Source: DTU015 sp012837895
GTDB lineage: Bacteria; Bacillota; Sulfobacillia; Fermentithermobacillales; Fermentithermobacillaceae
DNA: 64,000 nt
Assembly (NCBI GenBank): GCA_050952085.1
Contig: JBMNKH010000001.1
Location: 310,001-374,000 of the forward strand
Direction: 5' to 3'
The notes under the pieces were generated by a model. The model searched no databases. It was not told the DNA's origin and saw only the letters and a list, made by a program, of their open reading frames with translations. Below, piece after piece: positions 8,035 through 17,425 of the stretch (positions are counted from its first letter, which is position 1; every line of letters starts with the position of its first letter). Both the position numbers and the translations under genes were made by a program.

Positions 8035-9588
8035 CTAGGACAAGGGTTTGAATGCCTTCAGCTGTGCCTTCTTCTCTGCGCTAAGCCCTAAGATATTCTC
8101 TAGTGTCTTGAGAGGAATGTTGCCATACTCAAAGGCTTGATTGCTAAACTGTTTCATATCCATCTTAGACTTGCGGTACAGTTCTTCGATGTAACGCATT
8201 CCCGTGTAATATGAAATGCCGTCTGCCGGGCGCATCATGTGAGCCCTTGTTTGAGCCTGAGCGCTGTACTCAGTGCAATTGAGATGGGTCACGTAATTAT
8301 CAATTACTTCCTGCACCGGCCTTTTGTTGTAGTAAAGGTCTACCTCTGCTTTTACCCTGTATGCGCAGTACCAGCCACGCTTGGCAGCCTCGAGCTTGGC
8401 GATAGGATCATCGTAGTATGGCATCATGAGATATTCGGATCTATGGGCGATGCCCTCTTGATGGCACCTGGACATGAACAACCCTAATTTGAAGGTATTG
8501 GGAAGGTCGTTCAGACCTGACTTGATTTTCGCCGCATAATGGCCGGGATAGACTTCATGGGCAAGGGTTTCTTCTACCATTCCCCTGGTGAATGCGGGCA
8601 GATTGTCAGGATTTATGCAAACTGCGCCGTCGATTTGCATGAAGGTTGGGCAAACCATTCTCCATGTCGGAGGGATTAACCCTACGCCACACTCCTCATG
8701 TTCCTGAGGTAGGTCGATGAACCTCAGAGCTTTCTGCTTGAGTTGGCCCAACATATTCCTCATATCCTCAAGCAAGCTTTCTACCGATGAATATCCAGGC
8801 GTGCCATGGTTGAGCAGGTCATAAGCGTCCTTGCTTCGATCTATCTCCTGTGCAGTCTTGAAAAACTGCTCGCGCCTGAACTCCACATCGTCCTCATACC
8901 ACGAGAGAATATAGTCAAGGGGTGCCTGCATCCCTTTTTCCACTGAAAACTCAAAAGGAATGTCTACTACCTGCAAGCCGCCAAGGGGCAGGGACTTAAC
9001 GAGTTCTTGGATTTGCCTGGCGGCAGCTATGGCGTGGTCTCCGTTCTTGCGTGCATTTGCTCTAAGGGAATCGTCTTGGGCATGCGTTTCAACTAAGTCC
9101 ACCGCTTTGGATATGTTGCCAAACAAGGGCGGGAGCAAGTCCGCCACCTGGCTGCGTCCAATGTCACCGCATTGGGTCAACAGCGTTCTTACTGCATCTA
9201 GCAAGTCAGGCAGCTGTGACAGCCTTGCGCCTAATATCTGGGCGCGCCCGGCCGGAGCACCTGGGGCGCTTTCTCCCATAAGGCTGTCAAACCCTGCTGA
9301 AATCCTTGTAATATACTCATACGGCATCTTAGTGTTGCATTCAACTGAAAACTCAAGCGACTCAAGCACCGCAGTAAAATGTGCGCGCCAAAAGTCGTCT
9401 GGCAAAGCGTTGACTTTGGTCTTGAGGGAAGCGATACCAGATCTTATGCTCTCGAGATTGTGTTCTGTAGGAATGAACAGCTCTTCCCTGTGCCAGCGGC
9501 CTCCTGTGTACTGCGACACTAAGCTAGCTATCTCTAGGTCCAATTCCCGGACTGTTTCCAGTGTTTGCTCCGTCCATCTGTCTGCCAC
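8035..9588 (-). CDS. DUF885 family putative metallopeptidase, copy 1
   Basis: This 517-residue protein has the DUF885 signature HEVYPGH at 344-350, a zinc-binding HExxPGH motif variant, and the downstream RxxxE-like helices seen in the family. A helical N-terminal half (1-200) is followed by a segment DYILSWYEDDV shared with the second and fourth copies. It has no signal peptide or membrane segment, so it is probably cytosolic. GTG start at 9588 behind GGAGGT. It is about as long as the 515-residue copy at 11043-12590 and clearly paralogous. The peptidase role follows from the motif and family and has not been shown for this protein. Confidence 0.85.
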   Translation of the reverse strand: MADRWTEQTLETVRELDLEIASLVSQYTGGRWHREELFIPTEHNLESIRSGIASLKTKVNALPDDFWRAHFTAVLESLEFSVECNTKMPYEYITRISAGFDSLMGESAPGAPAGRAQILGARLSQLPDLLDAVRTLLTQCGDIGRSQVADLLPPLFGNISKAVDLVETHAQDDSLRANARKNGDHAIAAARQIQELVKSLPLGGLQVVDIPFEFSVEKGMQAPLDYILSWYEDDVEFRREQFFKTAQEIDRSKDAYDLLNHGTPGYSSVESLLEDMRNMLGQLKQKALRFIDLPQEHEECGVGLIPPTWRMVCPTFMQIDGAVCINPDNLPAFTRGMVEETLAHEVYPGHYAAKIKSGLNDLPNTFKLGLFMSRCHQEGIAHRSEYLMMPYYDDPIAKLEAAKRGWYCAYRVKAEVDLYYNKRPVQEVIDNYVTHLNCTEYSAQAQTRAHMMRPADGISYYTGMRYIEELYRKSKMDMKQFSNQAFEYGNIPLKTLENILGLSAEKKAQLKAFKPLS

Positions 9589-9676
9589 GCCAATACACCT
9601 CCGAACTATTTTTGAAAAACTGTCACTACAAATCGTTTATGCGTTTCCGAAACCTATAATCTGGCTTCTTAACCGG

Positions 9677-10981
9677 TTACCACACCCTAAAGGTGCCTCC
9701 CTCAACAGGTATGCCAGGAGGCAAGATCCCAAAAGCTTGTGTCTCATGCCCAGGCACTTTGCTCATGGCGATATGGCCGTCTTTGACAACCATGGCCAGG
9801 TTTCTTAGGCTTGATATGTCTTGATCAGGCTCTCCCTTCACGACGATCAAGTCAGCCTGTTTTCCTTCAACTACGGAACCGGTAACATGGTCTACCTGGC
9901 ACAGTTCAGCAGAATTGAGAGTCGCAGCCTTGATTGCCTCCAAGGGCTTCATACCTGCTTCAACCAGCAGTTCAACTTCCCTTACAGTGGCATTAGTCCC
10001 GTCTAGGGGATCAGATGGAAGCAAGTCAGTGCCAACGGCAATCTTGACCCCGGCTTCTATGGCTCTTGTAATGCTGTCTCTATGGAAACGTGAAGCTTCC
10101 CTTGCCTTTTCTACTTGAAATGCCGGGCTGCCATGAGCTTCCAAGTAGTCAAAGGCGTGTGTCACAGCCAGTGTAGGTACCAAGTACGTGCCCATTTCCG
10201 CCATAAGTTCAACTGTAGCTTTACTGAGCACATAACCGTGTTCAATGCAATCCACTCCTAAACGGACGCATTCTTGGACCGGTTTGTCTCCGCCGGCATG
10301 GGCAGCTACTCTCTTGCCTGACATGTGTGCAACTTCCACAACCGCTGTAACTTCATCATCGGTCATCTGCTTGTCAGTGAAGTTTTCGCCCGGAGTACCT
10401 AGACCGCCTGTGAGACAGATTTTTATGAAATCTGCTCCTTCCCTCAATTGAACGCGGGCAGCTTCCCTGAATTGGGCGATTCCGCTGCATTCAATCGTAC
10501 CGACGCTGTTATGACCGTGACCTCCGTGAGCCAAGAGTATTCCTCCTGCCACAACTAAGCGCGGGCCCCAGATCATTATCTTGTTGATGGCATTGCGCAC
10601 AGCTATGTCGGCGCCATGGGGTCCGCCGGGACATCTTAAGGTAGTAGCACCCCAAAGCAATGCTTCAACTGCCCGCCTGTAACAAATGAGTGCCCAATAT
10701 CCCTCTGTATACGGGTCAAGTTTGTAGGGAGTAAAGGGCAGTTTGAGCCCAAGGTGAGTATGAACATTGAACAATCCCGGCAAAACAGTGTGCCCCTTTA
10801 GGTTTATCACTTTGTCGCTATCGTGGGGGAAAGGGGCCTGGGGCGAATCCTGCTTTCCCGCGTAGCTTATTCTCCCAGACGGCAAATCTACCACAACTGT
10901 GGCGCTTTCCACAGCCGGACTTCCTGTCCCGTCTACCAGACGGCAATTGTTCAAAAACAACCTGCTTTGTGGAGCCGGCAT
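9677..10981 (-). CDS. Amidohydrolase (imidazolonepropionase / prolidase-like branch)
   Basis: This 434-residue metal-dependent amidohydrolase has NVH74TH76L in the first metal site, the likely carboxylated Lys187 in FIKICLTGG, His228 in AAHAGG, His248 in IEHGY and Asp319 in VGTDLL. This layout matches binuclear members that include Xaa-Pro or Xaa-Arg dipeptidases and other amide or imide hydrolases; the substrate is not readable. ATG at 10981 with AGGAGGG in front. It sits between two DUF885 genes and is separated from the upstream one by a clear terminator hairpin. Confidence 0.85.
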   Translation of the reverse strand: MPAPQSRLFLNNCRLVDGTGSPAVESATVVVDLPSGRISYAGKQDSPQAPFPHDSDKVINLKGHTVLPGLFNVHTHLGLKLPFTPYKLDPYTEGYWALICYRRAVEALLWGATTLRCPGGPHGADIAVRNAINKIMIWGPRLVVAGGILLAHGGHGHNSVGTIECSGIAQFREAARVQLREGADFIKICLTGGLGTPGENFTDKQMTDDEVTAVVEVAHMSGKRVAAHAGGDKPVQECVRLGVDCIEHGYVLSKATVELMAEMGTYLVPTLAVTHAFDYLEAHGSPAFQVEKAREASRFHRDSITRAIEAGVKIAVGTDLLPSDPLDGTNATVREVELLVEAGMKPLEAIKAATLNSAELCQVDHVTGSVVEGKQADLIVVKGEPDQDISSLRNLAMVVKDGHIAMSKVPGHETQAFGILPPGIPVEGGTFRVW

Positions 10982-11001
10982 GCTTGATCCCTCCTATCAG
11001 T

Positions 11002-11031
11002 CAAAGAGGCTTGCCGTGACAAGCCTCTTTG
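11002..11031 (-). terminator. Intrinsic terminator-like hairpin between DUF885 copy 2 and amidohydrolase
   Basis: CAAAGAGGCTTG (11002-11013) and CAAGCCTCTTTG (11020-11031) form a perfect 12-bp stem with a 6-base loop. The stem ends in AAA/TTT runs, so it can act in either direction. It follows the stop of the DUF885 gene by 11 bases. Confidence 0.7.
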
Positions 11032-11042
11032 TTGTGTGCATT

Positions 11043-12590
11043 CTACTTGGCAGTCAGGGTCTTGATCTGCTCCTTTTTCTCCTCAGGCAACGCTAGTATG
11101 TTCTTCATGGTAGCCAGAGGAATACTGCCGTAACTGAAAAGCTCGTTTGTGAAGTCTTTCTGCCCTAGGTCTGAATCATTGTACAGATCTTGCAGATACT
11201 TCATGCCTGTGTAGTATGAAATAGCATCTGCAGGACGCATAAGGTGAGCCCTGGTCTGTGCGTGGGCATTGTAGCTGGGAAGGCCCAGGTTGCTCATGTA
11301 ATTATCGATAATCTCTTGAACCGGCTTCTTGTTGTAATATATGTCCACTTCGGCTTTTGCCCTGCTGGCTGTAAACCACAACCTCTTGGCCACTGAAAGC
11401 TTTGCTGCAGGATCTTTGAGATAGGGTGTCATCATAACCATGGAGCGATCGCACATTCCTTCCTGGAGACTCCGCGACCAGAATAGACCAAGCTTAAAGG
11501 TGTGGGGCAAGGCATGCTGCGCCGACTTTACGCTGTGCACATGGTGTCCAGGATACACTTCATGCACAGCTGTGGTTTCAAGCCCTACCCGGCGGTATGA
11601 GCTTAGGTTATCAGGATTGATGGCTACCAAGCCACCTAAATACATAAAGCCTGGAACCATCATCCGCCAGGTTTCAGGGATCAGGCCAATATCACAGTAC
11701 TCACCCTCAGGTAAGTCCACAAACCGGGTACACTCCTCTTGTAACCGGTCAAGGATCTCCCTCATGTCTGCAAACAGGTCCTCTACTGTATCGTAGCCCT
11801 TGCCTGCAGTCAGCACCTGATTAGGGTCTTGTCCCGGGAAAGCTGCTTCCGCTATTTCGAAATACTCCTTACGCCTGCTTACTGCATCTTCTTCATACCA
11901 GGACAATAGGTAATCCAACGGGACCTGCATACCCTTTTCTACTGAGACTGAAAACGGTACATCCACCGGCTCCAGTTCGCCTACGTGCACTGACTTTACC
12001 TTAGATTGCAGCTCCCTTACGGCATCTAACACACGGTTACCGGAGCTTCTTGCATCATTCTTGGCACCTTGACCCCCTGCATGTTTCTCAATGAAATCCA
12101 TGCAGCGCTGGACATTCTTTGACAAAGAGGGTAAGACGTCTGCCAACTGGCTCTTTGCAAGGTCAGTCCTGGTGTGGATTTGGCTGTCTATAGCTTGGAT
12201 TACCGATTCGATATCAGCCAGTTTTTTCAGGGCTGCTTCAACGTTGTGCTCTGTATCCTTGTCGCCCGTCTGCATCATGAGCTTGTCAAGGCTTGACGAA
12301 ATCCTTGTTATGTGTTCATAAGGCATCTTGGTATTGCATTCGATTTGGAAGCTCAAAGATTCTAATGCAGCAGTGAAATGACTCCTCCAAAAGGGGTCTT
12401 TCAGTTCACTTACTTCTGATAACAGTTGGTTTACCTTTGAGTTGATCTCGTACAGATTATCTCTGGTAGGCACAAAGAGCGTCTCAGTAGCTAATGGGCC
12501 GCCTAAGTAATCTGAAACCAAACGGGCAACCTTAAGGTCCAATGCCTTTATGATCTCAAGTTCCTGTTGTGACCATGCATTTGCCTGCAT
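11043..12590 (-). CDS. DUF885 family putative metallopeptidase, copy 2
   Basis: This 515-residue paralogue of the 8035-9588 protein can be aligned along the whole length. HEVYPGH lies at 343-349, and WYEEDAVSRRKEYF at about 231-244 matches the copy 1 helix. The conserved ends TRAHLMRPADAISYYTGMKY and YGSIPLATMKNIL are also shared. No signal peptide is present. ATG at 12590 follows a GGGGGG stretch. Two such proteins on either side of an amidohydrolase suggest different chain-length or residue preferences, which is inference. Confidence 0.85.
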   Translation of the reverse strand: MQANAWSQQELEIIKALDLKVARLVSDYLGGPLATETLFVPTRDNLYEINSKVNQLLSEVSELKDPFWRSHFTAALESLSFQIECNTKMPYEHITRISSSLDKLMMQTGDKDTEHNVEAALKKLADIESVIQAIDSQIHTRTDLAKSQLADVLPSLSKNVQRCMDFIEKHAGGQGAKNDARSSGNRVLDAVRELQSKVKSVHVGELEPVDVPFSVSVEKGMQVPLDYLLSWYEEDAVSRRKEYFEIAEAAFPGQDPNQVLTAGKGYDTVEDLFADMREILDRLQEECTRFVDLPEGEYCDIGLIPETWRMMVPGFMYLGGLVAINPDNLSSYRRVGLETTAVHEVYPGHHVHSVKSAQHALPHTFKLGLFWSRSLQEGMCDRSMVMMTPYLKDPAAKLSVAKRLWFTASRAKAEVDIYYNKKPVQEIIDNYMSNLGLPSYNAHAQTRAHLMRPADAISYYTGMKYLQDLYNDSDLGQKDFTNELFSYGSIPLATMKNILALPEEKKEQIKTLTAK

Positions 12591-12624
12591 ATTAACCCCC
12601 CACTAGTCAAATCAAGTACCTTTA

Positions 12625-14256
12625 CTAACGCCCGGCAAGCATTTCCCTGCGGACCAACGCGACTGGGATTGACCCGTAACTTGTGAGCTTGTCGTGAAAT
12701 CTCTTGAGAGTGAATTCGCTGCCCAGTTTCTTCTGGTACTCACTGCGAAGCTGTACGATTTGCTCTTTACCCAGCAGGTAACTGGATTGATAAGTCGGGC
12801 TCATAGTGTACCTGGTAGCTTCTCCTGAAGCCATATGATGATCCATACGCACCTTTTCCCGAAGCAAGCTGGTGGCTTCTTCTAGACTCATCCCTCCCAC
12901 ATGGAGGCCTACATCGACTACAACCCTTACAGCACGCCACAGGGCATTCCTAAGATTTATCAAGGTTGTGGCAGGTTCGTCCAAGTATCCTTGCTCAGCC
13001 ATTAATAGCTCGGTATAAAGTCCCCATCCTTCTACGAACACCGTTGACCGGAAGTATTTCCTCAAGTCGGAGACGTCGACCTTAGCCAGACAAGCTTGAA
13101 GGTGATGACCGGGGATAAGTTCATGAAAGGCTATTGTGCGTTGAAAGGCGTAACAGTTATCCCGTAAGTGCTGCTTTTGCCTTTCAGGACTTGCAGTAAG
13201 GTCAATGGGCGTTATGTGCAAGGCGCTGTGAAAGTCTTCAGCAAAAGGCGGGCTGGTGCGCATATATCCAAGGGGGTGTGTGGCCCTTGAGTATTCAGGT
13301 ACCGGTTCAACCGTCCACGTCTGGCCTTCAGGTACGGTAATCAGATCTTTTTCCCGTACAAATTGTTCTGCCAACCGCCCCTCGTTCAAATAGGAAGCTA
13401 ACAAATTCTCAGGGGTTGGATGGTCATTCTTGAACTCATCAATAAGCTCTGTCCAATGTTTGTTAGGGTCTATGGATTTGGCTGCTTCTTCCAAAGCCAT
13501 TTCATATTCTTTGACCTTTTGTTCGCCGAATTCCCGGAGTTGCTCAGCATCCATATCGACCATATGTACTAGCTGGAGCATCCGTTCAAAATGATCCCGT
13601 CCACAAGCGAAGCTGCCTGTGGCTCTTGGTTGGATTTCCTCCAAGTAACTGCCAAATGCAGCCACAGCCGCTACGGATTTTTCACAAAGGTCAGCAAATG
13701 AGGGCCTCGGTCCAACTGCATCTTCGACAAACGGCTGGATTGAGTTTCTTATGAGACGCTCGTGTCCTGAGACAGCTTGAAGCGCGACATGGATCCATTC
13801 TTTCGGGATGTTTGGTACAACCAGATTGTGCTGTGCCTTTTCCATGAAGCGGGGTACATCTTGCAATAGGCGTTCAACGGCGGCAATCCTGTTTTCCACG
13901 CTCTCAGAACCTCTTAGCAGAAGCCCGTTTAGCCCGTTGTTCACTTGAGAAACGTACCAATTAGGGTTAGCTTTCCAATCCTGACTACCGGGGTCTTGGG
14001 CCATCCTGACTTCCATATTTGCAATGGCTACTTCAGCGTCCAGGCGTTCGGAGGCACTCAAAGCCCCGCTGTCAAGTAGCTGTTTCAACTGCTTTGTAAG
14101 CTCTGAGATTTGTGCAAACAGGTGTTGGCGTTCATCAGGGTCTACAGGAGGCAGCATACCCTCGAACCCAGATACCCCCATGTTGGTTGCATTGACAGGA
14201 TCAAGCTGCCACAACGCTTGCAGTAGTTGTTCACTAATATGTTTCATAGTTGACAT
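12625..14256 (-). CDS. DUF885 family putative metallopeptidase, copy 3 (divergent)
   Basis: This protein of about 543 residues has HELIPGH at about 378-384 and the C-terminal RYTMSPTYQSSYLLGKEQI block found in a different DUF885 subgroup from the other copies in the window. I prefer ATG 14256, preceded by AAAGGA at about 11 bases. An upstream TTG at 14280 would overlap the terminator hairpin and is less likely. It is cytosolic by appearance. It is the first gene after the four-gene membrane module and is separated from it by a terminator. Confidence 0.83.
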   Translation of the reverse strand: MSTMKHISEQLLQALWQLDPVNATNMGVSGFEGMLPPVDPDERQHLFAQISELTKQLKQLLDSGALSASERLDAEVAIANMEVRMAQDPGSQDWKANPNWYVSQVNNGLNGLLLRGSESVENRIAAVERLLQDVPRFMEKAQHNLVVPNIPKEWIHVALQAVSGHERLIRNSIQPFVEDAVGPRPSFADLCEKSVAAVAAFGSYLEEIQPRATGSFACGRDHFERMLQLVHMVDMDAEQLREFGEQKVKEYEMALEEAAKSIDPNKHWTELIDEFKNDHPTPENLLASYLNEGRLAEQFVREKDLITVPEGQTWTVEPVPEYSRATHPLGYMRTSPPFAEDFHSALHITPIDLTASPERQKQHLRDNCYAFQRTIAFHELIPGHHLQACLAKVDVSDLRKYFRSTVFVEGWGLYTELLMAEQGYLDEPATTLINLRNALWRAVRVVVDVGLHVGGMSLEEATSLLREKVRMDHHMASGEATRYTMSPTYQSSYLLGKEQIVQLRSEYQKKLGSEFTLKRFHDKLTSYGSIPVALVRREMLAGR

Positions 14257-14282
14257 GGTTTGCTTCATCCTTTCTCTCAAAG

Positions 14283-14334
14283 GCGAGCCCGTCCTAGCCG
14301 CTTTGGATAAAGATAACGGCAGGACGGTACTCGC
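14283..14334 (-). terminator. Terminator after the membrane module
   Basis: On the minus strand GCGAGTACCGTCCTGCCG pairs, with a few mismatches and one bulge, with CGGCTAGGACGGGCTCGC, followed by CTTTGAG. It follows the stop of the last membrane-module gene by about 10 bases. The U-run is short, so efficiency is uncertain. Confidence 0.55.
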
Positions 14335-14343
14335 TTGACACAG

Positions 14344-14967
14344 CTATATCCCTAGACCCAACCAATCGTTAAGAAGGAATTGGAAACGAACCAGGGTTAC
14401 GCTGACACGCCCCAAAACAGTATCAGCAAATAGTGCTCCAAAAGCGATCATCAAGTAGATCCTTCCGATCCTGCTGAAACCGTGTACGGGTCCTGTCTTT
14501 TTTACAGTGAAGAAGAAGTAGGTAAGCACCGATGCAACGCCTAGAACCACAACCCAGTTATTGATGGTTGCCCCGAAATCCCCTGGCACCCACAAAGGTA
14601 ACATGGTAGCACGGGCCTGCGTCAAGAACATCGGTTTCAGGTTCTTGGTGAGAACGTATGCTGCACCAATGCCCATGAGGAAAGCCATGGGATATCTCGC
14701 TAACCAGGCAAATTTCCGGGAATACCGGAAGTACATTAGCGCGGCCAGTAAGAGGGGTATGACAACGATCAACTCCTTACCTTCGCCTAACCGGTTTACT
14801 ATAGTTGGCTTTTGGAAGTTGAACCAGTTGATAACCACAGAGTGTCCCGCCAAAATCGCCACAAACAGGGCTTCAAGCACCCTGTATACAGGGTTATCCT
14901 TATACAAGACACTGTAGGTTCCAAGGGTCAATATAGCGCCTATCCAAACCCAGATATCGTTAGACAT
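14344..14967 (-). CDS. Polytopic membrane protein (207 aa), last gene of DUF6754 module
   Basis: I take ATG 14967 as the start. It follows AGGAGG by about 8 bases and overlaps the stop of the upstream gene in ATGTCTAA. This gives 207 residues with about five or six hydrophobic helices (around 5-20, 30-50, 65-85, 90-110, 135-160, 170-190). A longer reading from 15021 would add 18 residues that overlap the upstream coding sequence and lacks a site. I recognise no family. The tight coupling to the preceding gene argues for an integral membrane subunit of the same complex. Confidence 0.8.
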   Translation of the reverse strand: MSNDIWVWIGAILTLGTYSVLYKDNPVYRVLEALFVAILAGHSVVINWFNFQKPTIVNRLGEGKELIVVIPLLLAALMYFRYSRKFAWLARYPMAFLMGIGAAYVLTKNLKPMFLTQARATMLPLWVPGDFGATINNWVVVLGVASVLTYFFFTVKKTGPVHGFSRIGRIYLMIAFGALFADTVLGRVSVTLVRFQFLLNDWLGLGI

Positions 14968-15835
14968 TATCGCCACCTCCTCCGCTGGAGCCTTCTTTGT
15001 ACTTGTTATAGAAGAATCCAATGTTACCGAGGATTACGAAAATAACTATTGTCAAGTTCATAAAGGACTGTGAATCCATCCCGGTCATAGCAGTTCCAGA
15101 GAAACCTGAAATCAACTCATATTCGGCTCCGCCCCTGAGGGAAGCAACGATGGACACTAACTGTCCTGATGCCAAGTAAGGCATTGTAACAGCCACTGAA
15201 ACTGCAGGGAGCACCGTGATCATAGGTACATTGTGGGGGTCAGTGATCACCCTGATATACTCAGGAGTACCAGGCGTTCCAACATGAATACCGATTATCA
15301 TGGCAACATCTTGAATCACTTCGAGCCCTTCCATAATAGGATAGGCTGAGATGGGATCGCCAAAGTGGTCAATTCCCCCTACGGCAGCGGGAAGATCGTC
15401 TGTAAGCTGCTGCAGCCATACCTGGCCACCTGGGCGGTAACCCAAGTTCAGGTAGTCTACTCCATATTCCTTATCGGGAAACTCTGGCGCTACATAGTTT
15501 ATGAGTCTGGACATCATTGCGCCGCCTTCAGGCCATGTACTGCCACTTATGACACGCAGGTTTTTCTGCATACAGTGCTTGAAGATGGCAATGGCGGCCG
15601 GCTCCAATTCTGCAGCGTTTGCCGCCTGGTAATCCGTGGCGAACCATACTATAGAACCTTCAGGCAGACTCTCGATGGCCTCAAATGCCGTTCTTACTTG
15701 GTCCCCGACATTAAGCGCCAAACCGACAGGGTTCAGAATAACAATGCAAAAGACCAGCGCCTGGAACGCAAAGATCCATCGCCTGTCAAGAGAATCAAGC
15801 TTCGTAAATATGGACACTTCCAAGTTCACCTCCAT
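14960..15835 (-). CDS. Membrane-anchored protein with alpha/beta domain (291 aa), third gene of DUF6754 module
   Basis: An N-terminal transmembrane helix (about 20-42) leads into an alpha/beta domain (about 55-245) that starts GSIVWFATDYQ, and a C-terminal helix (about 258-276) ends in a charged Gly-rich tail. This is the same helix / soluble domain / helix layout as the DUF6754 proteins. I suspect a distant structural relative, without proof. The printed start is ATG 15835; a GGAGGTG inside the first codons makes TTG 15823 or GTG 15817 possible true starts. Function unknown; probably a subunit with its soluble domain on one face of the membrane. Confidence 0.75.
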   Translation of the reverse strand: MEVNLEVSIFTKLDSLDRRWIFAFQALVFCIVILNPVGLALNVGDQVRTAFEAIESLPEGSIVWFATDYQAANAAELEPAAIAIFKHCMQKNLRVISGSTWPEGGAMMSRLINYVAPEFPDKEYGVDYLNLGYRPGGQVWLQQLTDDLPAAVGGIDHFGDPISAYPIMEGLEVIQDVAMIIGIHVGTPGTPEYIRVITDPHNVPMITVLPAVSVAVTMPYLASGQLVSIVASLRGGAEYELISGFSGTAMTGMDSQSFMNLTIVIFVILGNIGFFYNKYKEGSSGGGGDNV

Positions 15836-15844
15836 GTTCGAGAA

Positions 15845-16462
15845 CTAGTCATTGCTCATAAAACTGCGTTCCAAACCGGTTATCATTCTCAGGGCGAGCA
15901 CTATACCACCTATGGCGGCACCCATTTCAATAGCCCTCATGCCTGCAACCGTCGGAAAATTGAGGATCCATTCAGCTGCCTTGGGAATTGCAGGTGAAAT
16001 TGCAGACCCAAGAGTAACGCGCCCGATCATTACAACAATACCGGCTACCAGCAAGATAGCAGCATCCAGGTTCTTGGCACGAAAAGCCCTATATGCAGCA
16101 GAACCGATCCAAAAGGTAAGTGTGGAAAATATGGTCATCAATATAGGCGTAAGAATGTTGTCGTATATACGGGTAAACGCAACGTTACCGACACCGCCCA
16201 CAAGTCCGAGGATGATATACCCATACAGCACCACGATTAAGAGCGCATTATAGAACCATCCACTGCTTTTGCGGAGGACTGCACGGCCATTGACTTGAGT
16301 AAGGCTGATAATCCCTACTAAATTGATGAATCCGACCACGATTTTATACCAGTCGTCAAGAGTGGCCGCAACCGGTTCCATAACCGGACTTGCCAACATT
16401 ACACTGACAATGTAAAGAACCCCTGAGATCATCAGAAGGGCTATAGGTCCTTCCCTTTTCAC
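15845..16462 (-). CDS. Polytopic membrane protein (205 aa), second gene of DUF6754 module
   Basis: It has about six hydrophobic segments in 205 residues, starting with a helix at 7-27 and ending in a Met/Arg-rich tail. It matches the partial protein at the left edge of the window in sequence (INLVGIISLTQVNGRA against INLIQVNVNKA) and in position. GTG start at 16462 behind GGGGGG, 12 bp after the DUF6754 stop. No family recognised. Confidence 0.8.
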   Translation of the reverse strand: MKREGPIALLMISGVLYIVSVMLASPVMEPVAATLDDWYKIVVGFINLVGIISLTQVNGRAVLRKSSGWFYNALLIVVLYGYIILGLVGGVGNVAFTRIYDNILTPILMTIFSTLTFWIGSAAYRAFRAKNLDAAILLVAGIVVMIGRVTLGSAISPAIPKAAEWILNFPTVAGMRAIEMGAAIGGIVLALRMITGLERSFMSND

Positions 16463-16474
16463 GTCGTTCCCCCC

Positions 16475-17245
16475 CTACTTGAGCATAAATTCAGCTAGCG
16501 TGTTATTTCCAAATGTGGCAAGGATCGCCCCGAGGATTACAAGGGCCAGACCCAGCATTTTACCCCAATCCTGAACCACAAGCCCTCCCGTGGTTGAAGG
16601 TTCTGGATTGAGATATGCTGACGCAGCGAATATTTCTTGTCCTATAAGCGTGTAGTCACAAGCTGCTACAAAGAAGGGAATCTGACTTGTGGAAGCCGTA
16701 CCTGCAATCTGCATGGCGCCTGCCCTGTTGCCCGATTCAGCCAGGAAGAGCGATTCGGCCCAGAAGGCCCCGAACAAGATTTGGGCTGCGACCTTTTCGC
16801 GCTCCATAATACCGGTAATACCTGCGGCCCAGGCCCAGTTCTGTTCGTTAATGAAACGTACGTCAGTTTCGCGGTACGAATCTCCTTTTCCGGCTGCTTG
16901 GAAAGCCTGCCGCGTTACCGCGTCGGCAACTGGGTGTACAACTGCAACTCCTGTCGGGACTATAATGCGGGTGTCATATTCAGCACATGATTTGGCTACA
17001 TAGTCCAGGACAGGTAGCGCAGCGTACGTCTGTGCGTCTGCTAAGTCGCCTTTCCCCGGAACAAACATGATAGGGGTTCCCATCTCTGTTGCCCGTCCAA
17101 CTGCTTCTTGAAGCGCCGTAAGCCCCGCGATTTCATGGATGACCGGGATCTTTTTCCCAGCCCTTGCCCTGCTCACCAAGACAAGCAATGCGATGCCCAT
17201 AAGCACTTCCAGAATGAAAGTAAGAAGCATTCCTTCTTTAATCAC
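16475..17245 (-). CDS. DUF6754-like membrane-anchored protein, copy 2
   Basis: This is the paralogue of 247-1023: an N-terminal helix, a soluble alpha/beta domain with GLTALQEAVGRATEMG and ILFGAFWAESLFLAE, and a C-terminal helix. I choose GTG 17245 (256 residues) because it lies 10 bases after GGAGGT and copies the GTG-ATT start of the first copy. A GTG at 17257 would lie inside the ribosome site. It is the first gene of the module 17245-14344 and follows a D-aminoacylase with a 340-bp gap. Membrane location is clear from the helices; activity is unknown. Confidence 0.78.
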   Translation of the reverse strand: MIKEGMLLTFILEVLMGIALLVLVSRARAGKKIPVIHEIAGLTALQEAVGRATEMGTPIMFVPGKGDLADAQTYAALPVLDYVAKSCAEYDTRIIVPTGVAVVHPVADAVTRQAFQAAGKGDSYRETDVRFINEQNWAWAAGITGIMEREKVAAQILFGAFWAESLFLAESGNRAGAMQIAGTASTSQIPFFVAACDYTLIGQEIFAASAYLNPEPSTTGGLVVQDWGKMLGLALVILGAILATFGNNTLAEFMLK

Positions 17246-17425
17246 TATGGAATTCACCTCCGCAACTTGGCATTTGATTGGGATAGAGTATATCAGTATG
17301 CTGGGCTTAATTAATGTCGCACGCTGTTGGGATCTTGTCCAAGTGTATTATTTTATTGCGATCTTCTGAGAAAAACTGCAGAAACAAGGTGTAGAATCCG
17401 ATAAACCGTTCTAAGGGGTAGGAAT

